A stretch of 10,570 nucleotides of DNA, taken from the NCBI GenBank assembly GCA_011524675.1, contig WTJX01000290.1:1-10570 (forward strand), in the 5' to 3' direction. Position numbers and translations under genes: made by a program. Shown here piece after piece: positions 5,448 to 10,570 of this stretch; positions within the stretch are counted from its first letter, which is position 1, and every line of letters starts with the position of its first letter. This DNA comes from Cytophagales bacterium (lineage in GTDB: Bacteria > Bacteroidota > Bacteroidia > Cytophagales > JAAEPT01). Under the pieces are notes generated by a model. It saw only the letters and a list, made by a program, of their open reading frames with translations, did no database searches and had not been told where the DNA came from.

Positions 5448-7244
5448 CTACTTCATTCCATAGTCTTGTTCGTAGATATCATTTATGATGCTTTCACAGT
5501 TTTTGAGAATATTTTTACGCTTGCATTTGAGCGTAGGGGTTAGTTCGCCTGTAAGTACAGACCATGCCTTTGGCATCAAGCGTATTTGTTTTATCTGCTC
5601 ATGACGCGCAAAATGCTCATTGAATCGTTCTTTCTCTGCTTCATACTTTGCTACTACACGTTCATGACAAACCATCTCCTCATCAGTAGTATAGGTGATT
5701 TCATTCTCTTCACACCAAACACGCAAGTTTTCAAAAGATGGTACAACAAGGGCAGATGCAAAACGCTTAAACTCTCCTATAACCATCACCTGCTCTATGA
5801 GTATAGATTCTTTGAACTTGTTTTCTATTAGCCCTGGAGATATATATTTACCTCCAGAAGTTTTGAATATTTCTTTCTTTCTTCCAGTAATCTTGAGGTA
5901 TTTGTCATCCACTATTCTTCCGATATCGCCTGTATGAAACCAACCGTCTTTGATTACTTCTGCTGTTTTTTCAGGTTTTTTGTAATAACCCATCATGACG
6001 TTTGGTCCTTTGACTAGTATTTCACCTTCATTAGGGTCTTCATCTCCAGCAGCTATCTTTACTTCTACACCATCAATCATAGGACCTACCGTACCAAACT
6101 TACACTCTTTGAGGTTGGGACGATTCACACTGATGGTAGGAGATGTTTCTGTAAGTCCATAACCTTCTAGTACTCTAATCTGTGCCGCCCAAAATATTCT
6201 GGAAAGCCTAGGTTGTAAGGCTGCACTGCCCGATATGATAAGGGCGACATTGCCTCCTAGTGCTTCCCTCCATTTAGAAAATATGATTTTGTTGGCGAGA
6301 GATAGCTGCATATTATACCAAAAACCATTGTCTTGCTCTACCCTAAATATCATTCCTAGTTTCAACGCCCAAAAGAAAAGAGACTTTTTGATTCCCTTTG
6401 CTTCGTTTCCTTTAGCGTAGATTTTGTCATATACTTTTTCCAGCAAACGCGGTACGGTAGTAAAGACCACAGGTTTTACTTCTTTGAGGTTATCACCTAT
6501 CGTTTCCATGCTTTCAGCATAATAGATGCTGATGCCAGTAGATAAGTATAAGGTAGAAAGCATACGTTCATACACATGACAGAGAGGAAGAAAGCTCAGC
6601 GCCTTGGCATCATTGCCCAATGTTGGGAGTAGCGGTTGTGAAGCAATGACATTGCTTACAATGTTTTGATGAGAAATCATTACCCCTTTTGGGTCGCCCG
6701 TAGTACCAGAGGTATAGATAATGGTCATTAAGTCTTCGGGCTTTACCTTCGCTTTGCAGCTTTCTATCTCTTGTAGTGTTCCAATGCTAGTAGGCTCTTG
6801 CATTTCTGTCCAATGATGGGCGTTTTCCACATGGTCAAAGGTATAAATGCTGATGTTTTGTGTTTGCTCTGCCGCGGCTGTTGTAGCTTTTTCAAAAAGA
6901 TCTTCATTGGCGACAAAAATAGATTTACATTCAGAATCTTTGAGGATGTAGCTGTAGTCTTTGATCGTAATGGTAGGGTACATAGGTACACTGACAGCGC
7001 CTATCTGCTGAAGAGCAAAATCTATAAGGTTCCATTCTGGACGGTTCATAGAGATAATGGCTACCTTATCTCCTGCCGTTATTCCCTTTTTCAAAAAACC
7101 TATGCTCAAACTATTGACAGTATCTATGACCTTATCTATACTCCAAGTCTCCCACTTGCCATTAATTTTACTGGCTAAAGTATCTTGTTTAGGATTGTTT
7201 TCTAGTTGATATTGAAGAAAGTCAAATACTCTGTTTACTTGCAT
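5448..7244 (-). CDS. Long-chain fatty acid--CoA ligase (AMP-binding)
   Basis: This 598-residue enzyme of the ANL adenylating superfamily, long-chain acyl-CoA synthetase (FAA1/COG1022) type, activates fatty acids to acyl-CoA through an acyl-AMP. Motifs in order are the P-loop TIIYTSGTTGDPKG (174-187), FLPLCHVYERM (218-228), VLEGYGLTETSPTISVNRP (358-376), GEILVKGPNVMMGYY (407-421), GWFHTGDIG (434-442), ITGRKKEIFKTSGGKYISP (452-470) and the C-terminal ELTPTLKCKR (567-576), which holds the conserved lysine. The length is normal for the group, and there is no signal peptide or transmembrane segment. Substrate chain length cannot be read from the sequence. It is separated from murQ by 209 bp with a hairpin and from the TPR gene by 81 bp with a promoter-like box, so it is probably its own transcription unit. 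The ATG at 7244 gives a normal N-terminus. Confidence 0.95.
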   Translation of the reverse strand: MQVNRVFDFLQYQLENNPKQDTLASKINGKWETWSIDKVIDTVNSLSIGFLKKGITAGDKVAIISMNRPEWNLIDFALQQIGAVSVPMYPTITIKDYSYILKDSECKSIFVANEDLFEKATTAAAEQTQNISIYTFDHVENAHHWTEMQEPTSIGTLQEIESCKAKVKPEDLMTIIYTSGTTGDPKGVMISHQNIVSNVIASQPLLPTLGNDAKALSFLPLCHVYERMLSTLYLSTGISIYYAESMETIGDNLKEVKPVVFTTVPRLLEKVYDKIYAKGNEAKGIKKSLFFWALKLGMIFRVEQDNGFWYNMQLSLANKIIFSKWREALGGNVALIISGSAALQPRLSRIFWAAQIRVLEGYGLTETSPTISVNRPNLKECKFGTVGPMIDGVEVKIAAGDEDPNEGEILVKGPNVMMGYYKKPEKTAEVIKDGWFHTGDIGRIVDDKYLKITGRKKEIFKTSGGKYISPGLIENKFKESILIEQVMVIGEFKRFASALVVPSFENLRVWCEENEITYTTDEEMVCHERVVAKYEAEKERFNEHFARHEQIKQIRLMPKAWSVLTGELTPTLKCKRKNILKNCESIINDIYEQDYGMK

Positions 7245-7269
7245 ATGTGTTTTGTTTTAAAGGTTTTAT

Positions 7270-7288
7270 AGTCCATAGCGTCTGGACT
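7270..7288 (-). promoter_or_regulatory. Leader hairpin of the acyl-CoA synthetase gene
   Basis: AGTCCA (7270-7275) and TGGACT (7283-7288) form a perfect 6-bp stem with a 7-nt loop. It lies between the candidate -7 box at 7300-7307 and the start codon at 7244. It could be a leader structure, a weak end signal for the TPR transcript, or chance. Confidence 0.3.
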
Positions 7289-7313
7289 AAGTAGGTGGAC
7301 AAAAATAATTATG
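7288..7313 (-). promoter_or_regulatory. TATTTTTG box R4, candidate promoter of the acyl-CoA synthetase gene
   Basis: The minus strand reads TATTTTTG from 7307 to 7300, matching TAnnTTTG and facing the acyl-CoA synthetase gene 56 nt downstream. No clear TTTG -33 element lies 19-21 bp upstream. The box is nearly identical to the left end of the MITE-like element (24 of 26 positions against 4113-4138), so it may be a solo terminal repeat doubling as a promoter. Confidence 0.4.
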
Positions 7314-7325
7314 ATAGAGAAGAAG

Positions 7326-9173
7326 CTAGTTTACTTTATCACCTCTGATGTTACGGAATCTTTTTCTAGCCTCAGCAGCATACAAACTTTCTGGATATTC
7401 CAGTAGTATCTTTTGGTAGAGGTTTTTGGCTTTTTCTTCTTGATTTAGATGATATTGATACAAGTTTGCCAAGCGAAAAATGGCATCGTCTTCCAAGGCT
7501 CTGTTATCATATACGGAAATAAGTATTTCAAGATTTGCTGCGGCTTTAGAAAACTCATTTTTTTTGAGGTTAATGTCAGAGCGTAACCATAAGATTTCGT
7601 CCATAAGAAACTGTGCCTCAGTTATTTCTGCTAGACTATCCATTTTCTCTTCCGCATCGTCATACCTATTCTGAAACACCAATAGCTCCGCAGCAGCATA
7701 AGCACCCAAAGCATTGCCCGTACTATCTTCAAAAAGATTGTTCTGAATCAATAAGGAAAGGTCTATGGCATCGTTAGATATCTTGCGTGAAGTAGCACGC
7801 TTCAATATGTCTAGTCTTTCTTTTGCCAAATTAAAATCTGATTGATAGTACGATAGTTTGGCGTTTTTGAGCTTTGCTTGGTGTCCTATGTCTTCTTCTT
7901 TGGCTAGTTTTTCTGCTTGATAGTAGAGCAGGGTAGATTCCCACGGTTCGTCTTTGAGTAAGTAAATGTCTGCAAGCTCAATCTTACTTTTTGCTCTAGT
8001 CCTTGGCGAGGCAGATCCTTGTTTGTCTGCTTCTAGCAATATTTTCTCCGCAGTAACCAAATCATGAAGGTAATAGCCGTGTAATTTGGCTATCTTTCGG
8101 TAAATATCTACTTTTTTGTTTACCGATATTCTACTGTTGATGAGTTTTTCGTAGTCACCAATCAAAGATCTTACGGCAGTAGTATCTATAGGATAGACAG
8201 ATTGTATCATCTCATTTTTACAGTCTATCAAGTCGTTTTGAGCCTCTAGTTTAGAAAAATAGTTCGACGTATTTTCTACTATATATTCATATATTTTGAT
8301 GGCATCGGGATACTTTTGAGAAAGACGAGCCGCCTGTGCCACACTAGTACAGCTTACTAGTTTATTCGTGTTGATACTAATGATACTATTTTGTCTAGAA
8401 AAACGCTTGTCTAGTGCTTTTGCTTGCATGAATGCTAGCGCATAGTCTTTTTTCTGGAGGTAATACCATACTAGTAGTTCTGGGTAGGCAGTACTTTGAG
8501 GGTACTTCTGAAGAAAGCTATAAACCTTCTTTTCTAATACTTCAGTATTAGAAGACACTACCTCCTCTTGCAATTCTTGTTCTACTTCCTTTACGCCAGT
8601 TACGTGATACTTCAAATGAACCATCAACTCATGATAATACTTTTCCTTATTTCCTTGTAGCTTGTTGAGCATAGCTAGTTCCATGGTAAACAAATCTTCC
8701 CTACCAAATTTTTGCCTTTGCCTCTCTAGATAGTTTGCACTACTGCTATGCAGTTGCCTTATGATGAGGTAGTTTCCTACTTCTAAGCTATGATTCGGAT
8801 TGTTACTAGACATCCCTTGCAGTTCCTTTATCAATCCACTTTCTTCTTTTGGGTTTTGAAAAGCCTCAAGGTTATAATCAATAAAGTATTTATAATTGGT
8901 AGGGTATTTTTTGTTGAGTTTTTTGAGATACTTGCTTTTTTCTTCATATAGCTGCAACCCATCCAAGACATTGAGGTAAGCCGTATAAATCATCTCAGTA
9001 TGCTCTTGTTTTTTGGATAGTTTTTCCAAAATAGATTTTGCTTTTTCCAGTTCGTTATTTGCTGCGTATTCTCTAGCCAATAAAAACTCGTCTTTAGGAG
9101 AGAGAGATTGAGCTAAGAGGTCAACAGTACCTATGCTCAACCATAAAAAAGATATGATATAAAGCTTTCGCAA
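7326..9173 (-). CDS. Exported tetratricopeptide-repeat protein of unknown function
   Basis: This gene encodes 615 residues. A signal peptide (MRKLYIISFLWLSIGTVDLLAQ, cleavage near residue 21) indicates export, probably to the periplasm. The mature part is almost entirely helical TPR-like repeats. Recognisable ones are near 29-57 (LLAREYAANNELEKAKSILEK, given here in two parts: LLAREYAANN and ELEKAKSILEK) and at the C-terminus (about 560-603), where AIFRLANLYQYHL is followed by KAKNLYQKILLEYPESLYAAEAR, a YbgF/BamD-like pattern (AIFRLANLY then YQKILLEYPESLYA). TPR proteins act as scaffolds; no partner can be named. The start is TTG at 9173. No ATG or GTG lies between it and an in-frame stop near 9216, and the next Met is well past the signal peptide. 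It is probably a separate transcription unit, as the 773 bp upstream are non-coding. Confidence 0.9.
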   Translation of the reverse strand: MRKLYIISFLWLSIGTVDLLAQSLSPKDEFLLAREYAANNELEKAKSILEKLSKKQEHTEMIYTAYLNVLDGLQLYEEKSKYLKKLNKKYPTNYKYFIDYNLEAFQNPKEESGLIKELQGMSSNNPNHSLEVGNYLIIRQLHSSSANYLERQRQKFGREDLFTMELAMLNKLQGNKEKYYHELMVHLKYHVTGVKEVEQELQEEVVSSNTEVLEKKVYSFLQKYPQSTAYPELLVWYYLQKKDYALAFMQAKALDKRFSRQNSIISINTNKLVSCTSVAQAARLSQKYPDAIKIYEYIVENTSNYFSKLEAQNDLIDCKNEMIQSVYPIDTTAVRSLIGDYEKLINSRISVNKKVDIYRKIAKLHGYYLHDLVTAEKILLEADKQGSASPRTRAKSKIELADIYLLKDEPWESTLLYYQAEKLAKEEDIGHQAKLKNAKLSYYQSDFNLAKERLDILKRATSRKISNDAIDLSLLIQNNLFEDSTGNALGAYAAAELLVFQNRYDDAEEKMDSLAEITEAQFLMDEILWLRSDINLKKNEFSKAAANLEILISVYDNRALEDDAIFRLANLYQYHLNQEEKAKNLYQKILLEYPESLYAAEARKRFRNIRGDKVN

Positions 9174-9203
9174 GGGATAAATGATTTTAGATGTTTTTAT
9201 AAT

Positions 9204-9243
9204 GTGTTCAAGTGTTCAAGTGTTCATGTACTCTTGTGTTCAA
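9204..9243 (+). repeat. Octamer tandem array GTGTTCAA (five units)
   Basis: Units start at 9204, 9212, 9220, 9228 and 9236. Units 1, 2 and 5 are exactly GTGTTCAA, unit 3 differs by one base, and unit 4 (GTACTCTT) is diverged. It lies about 30 nt upstream of the TPR gene start, in its probable promoter or leader region. Confidence 0.8.
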
Positions 9244-9548
9244 GTTGAAAAAAGCCGACATGAGGTTTGCGTTCTTTTATCATGTCCCTGTGTGTCGAGA
9301 ATTACCTTAACCTTTGTTTTTTCGCCTTCACCGTGTGGGTCTCATGTATGGAAAAACAATTGTACAATTAGGTTATCTAGTAAACAACAAGTCCATAAGC
9401 TTTATAAGCTACAATAACTTAATTGTGAATCAAAACGATTTATATTCTTTTTTTAAAAAAAGTCTTTCATTATTTTAATACCACTGTACATATTGGCTCA
9501 TCACCAAAAACAAATTAAGGTCTGTTTTCTTAACGCATTTCTCCTTAG

Positions 9549-9576
9549 AGTACTAAGTCATAGGTACAAAGTACAA
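9549..9576 (-). repeat. GTAC heptamer array 4 (four units, inverted)
   Basis: Units start at 9549, 9556, 9563 and 9570, read as AGTACNA on the plus strand; the second is diverged. Against the reverse complement of array 5 it matches at 22 of 28 positions, including an unbroken AGGTACAAAGTAC. Confidence 0.8.
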
Positions 9577-9687
9577 AGCTTATTTAATACAAATCGTTAA
9601 TTACCAAGCACTACCCTCCTTCATTTTTTCATTACCTATAATTCAATTAATCACTGCTTCTAAATCGTTCATAGTCAATCAAAATCG

Positions 9688-9715
9688 TCGTACTTTGTAC
9701 CTTATACCTTGTACT
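9688..9715 (+). repeat. GTAC heptamer array 5 (four units)
   Basis: Units start at 9688, 9695, 9702 and 9709 in the TTGTACT orientation; the third (TTATACC) lacks GTAC. With array 4 it bounds a 167-bp segment as an inverted pair, the same arrangement as arrays 2 and 3. Confidence 0.8.
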
Positions 9716-9756
9716 TTTCAATAAAGTACTACTCTCTCAATTTACACTACTTTTCT

Positions 9757-9784
9757 CTTTAATCTTTAATCATTTATCCTTAAT
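9757..9784 (+). repeat. CTTTAAT heptamer array (four units)
   Basis: Units start at 9757, 9764, 9771 and 9778. The first two are identical CTTTAAT; the others differ at one or two positions. It has the same unit length and number as the GTAC arrays but an unrelated sequence. Confidence 0.7.
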
Positions 9785-9946
9785 CTTTTTGCCACTTTCG
9801 TGGAATAAAATCTTGCTCTTTTAAGCATCACACATAATACGACTTTCAATTTACTTTTCAGGTGAATGGATGAATCATAGAAGGCTTTGTAGGTAAGAGT
9901 ATGTTATATTCTGTCTCAGCCCTAGCTTTTGTTTGCATCGTTATAG

Positions 9947-10288
9947 TTAAAAATTTTCTTTCATCACTCTTGAACGGATAGATTCTGTTACTAAATTATT
10001 TAAAGATGTCTTTGTTTCCATTGCTAATAATGCTGCTTTTCTGTGTAGTTTTGCAGGTATTCGTACATTAAAGCTGCCTTTAAATGGCCTTTCAGGAACA
10101 ATTTCTTTTGATTTACAATCTGCTAAATATTCATCAATAACGGATTTAAAATCTTCTTCTAATTCTTTTCCCGTCTCTCCTTCATAAGATAATAAGCCTT
10201 TGATACCTATTACTTTTCCGAATAGTAAATTATCTTCTGTACTATATTCAATACTGCCAGTATAACCTTCGTAATCTAAATATTTCAT
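9947..10288 (-). CDS. hicB: HicB-family antitoxin
   Basis: This 113-residue antitoxin belongs to the HicAB type II toxin-antitoxin system. It binds and blocks HicA and usually represses its own operon. The N-terminal half (YEGYTGSIEYSTEDNLLFGK, about 5-24, then VIGIKGLLSYEGETGKELEE) is the degenerate RNase H-like HicB domain. The C-terminal half (GSFNVRIPAKLHRKAALLAM, about 71-90, then LNNLVTESI) is a ribbon-helix-helix DNA-binding segment. The ATG overlaps the hicA stop as ATGA (10285-10288), so the two are translationally coupled in the order toxin then antitoxin, the usual hicAB order. Length is normal and no damage is visible, so the antitoxin is probably functional. Confidence 0.93.
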   Translation of the reverse strand: MKYLDYEGYTGSIEYSTEDNLLFGKVIGIKGLLSYEGETGKELEEDFKSVIDEYLADCKSKEIVPERPFKGSFNVRIPAKLHRKAALLAMETKTSLNNLVTESIRSRVMKENF

Positions 10289-10488
10289 AGTTCTAATAAT
10301 TCTTTAATTTGCTTTAATTGATATTTTTTCATAATTCCACTTGGGTGGGGTTTATGCATCATAATAGGTGTTCTTTCTTCATTTTCGAACTTTACTCTAG
10401 AGCCCGAAGTCTTTCCCTTTTTAACTGGGTAAAAGTCGAAATACCCCAATAATGCTACTGCTTCATCATAATGAAAATCAGATGGCAT
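10285..10488 (-). CDS. hicA: HicA-family mRNA interferase toxin
   Basis: This gene encodes 67 residues from the ATG at 10488. HicA toxins have a small dsRBD-like fold and cleave mRNA without needing ribosomes. Helix 1 (FHYDEAVALLGYFDF, 5-19), TSGSRVKFEN (27-36) and MHKPHPSGIMKKYQLKQIKE (44-63) match the HicA subgroup with GSRV and HKPHP in place of the classic GSHH motif, so the conserved histidines are those of HKPHP. The frame upstream of the ATG still reads KKEKLINRFLK (10489-10521), which looks like the usual N-terminus of this subgroup, but it has no ATG, GTG or TTG and meets two stops (10522-10527). The start is therefore uncertain: a shortened toxin from 10488, or a lost start codon. 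It is coupled to hicB by a 4-bp overlap. Confidence 0.88.
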   Translation of the reverse strand: MPSDFHYDEAVALLGYFDFYPVKKGKTSGSRVKFENEERTPIMMHKPHPSGIMKKYQLKQIKELLEL

Positions 10489-10545
10489 TTTTAAAAAGCG
10501 GTTTATTAACTTTTCCTTTTTTTATTACTAATTATTTTCAAAAAC

Positions 10546-10561
10546 TCATTCTAAAGAATGA
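10546..10561. promoter_or_regulatory. Candidate hicAB operator (inverted repeat)
   Basis: TCATTCT (10546-10552) and AGAATGA (10555-10561) form a perfect 7-bp inverted repeat with a 2-bp spacer, about 60 nt upstream of the hicA ATG. Ribbon-helix-helix antitoxins bind such palindromes near their own promoter, so it is a reasonable HicB operator. The window ends just beyond it, and binding is inferred. Confidence 0.4.
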
Positions 10562-10570
10562 TACTTTAAG

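Larger units (their letters stand above)
9174..9946. other. 773-bp non-coding, repeat-rich intergenic region
   Basis: This region separates the start of the TPR gene from the stop of hicB. It holds an octamer array (9204-9243), a GACATGA/TCATGTC hairpin (9257-9286), a 12-bp palindrome AATTGTACAATT (9358-9369), a T7A7 palindrome (9447-9462), two inverted GTAC heptamer arrays (9549-9576, 9688-9715) and a CTTTAAT array (9757-9784). I see no tRNA, CRISPR or credible gene; the 78-codon Cys-rich plus-strand frame from 9181 is not gene-like. Confidence 0.7.

Noticed and set aside
9257..9286. tRNA or other structured RNA gene near the GACATGA/TCATGTC hairpin
   Set aside because: Only a 7-bp stem with a 16-nt loop is visible; there is no T-arm, anticodon arm or acceptor pairing.
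9181..9417. 78-codon cysteine-rich plus-strand frame
   Set aside because: It runs through the octamer array and palindromes, has no recognisable motif or start context, and looks like non-coding sequence read by chance.
9549..9715. CRISPR array
   Set aside because: The repeats are 7-bp units in direct contact without spacers, and no cas gene is nearby.

Overview
The window looks like chromosomal DNA from an AT-rich member of the Bacteroidota, most likely a Cytophagales-type marine or environmental bacterium. Supporting signs are start codons in A-rich contexts without Shine-Dalgarno sequences, boxes matching the Bacteroidota -7 consensus TAnnTTTG, a PheS and a MurQ that read like Bacteroidota versions, and secreted lipoprotein, beta-barrel and TPR proteins typical of the phylum. 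The phylum is fairly secure; the order is a guess.

Layout. Positions 174-1223 (minus) hold a two-gene unit for the cell envelope: a small outer-membrane beta-barrel protein followed 15 nt later by a lipoprotein. A divergent intergenic region leads to pheS (1583-2614, plus), which ends in a perfect 15-bp hairpin. Next is a 385-residue plus-strand protein (2729-3886) made mostly of 11-residue GG-x-F repeats, the most unusual protein here. The 542-bp gap 3887-4428 is packed with repeats: an inverted pair of four-heptamer arrays (3921-4049) and a 323-bp MITE-like element with imperfect 23-bp terminal inverted repeats (4113-4435), whose right end supplies the murQ stop codon. Then come three separate minus-strand genes: murQ (4429-5238, MurNAc-6-phosphate etherase), a long-chain acyl-CoA synthetase (5448-7244) and an exported TPR protein with a TTG start (7326-9173). 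A 773-bp non-coding stretch (9174-9946) carries an octamer array, two inverted GTAC-heptamer arrays and a CTTTAAT heptamer array. The window ends with a HicB-HicA type II toxin-antitoxin pair (9947-10488, minus, ATGA overlap).

The genes do not form one pathway. PheS charges tRNA-Phe, MurQ recycles cell-wall sugar, and the acyl-CoA synthetase activates fatty acids. What ties the region together is its intergenic DNA. One 25-bp box with a TATTTTTG core occurs four times, twice as the ends of the MITE-like element and twice upstream of genes. A GTAC-centred heptamer occurs in five separate arrays, each of exactly four units. These dispersed repeats, the 11-residue repeat protein and the odd hicA 5' end are the parts most worth following up. 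All functional calls come from reading the sequence; no database search was possible.
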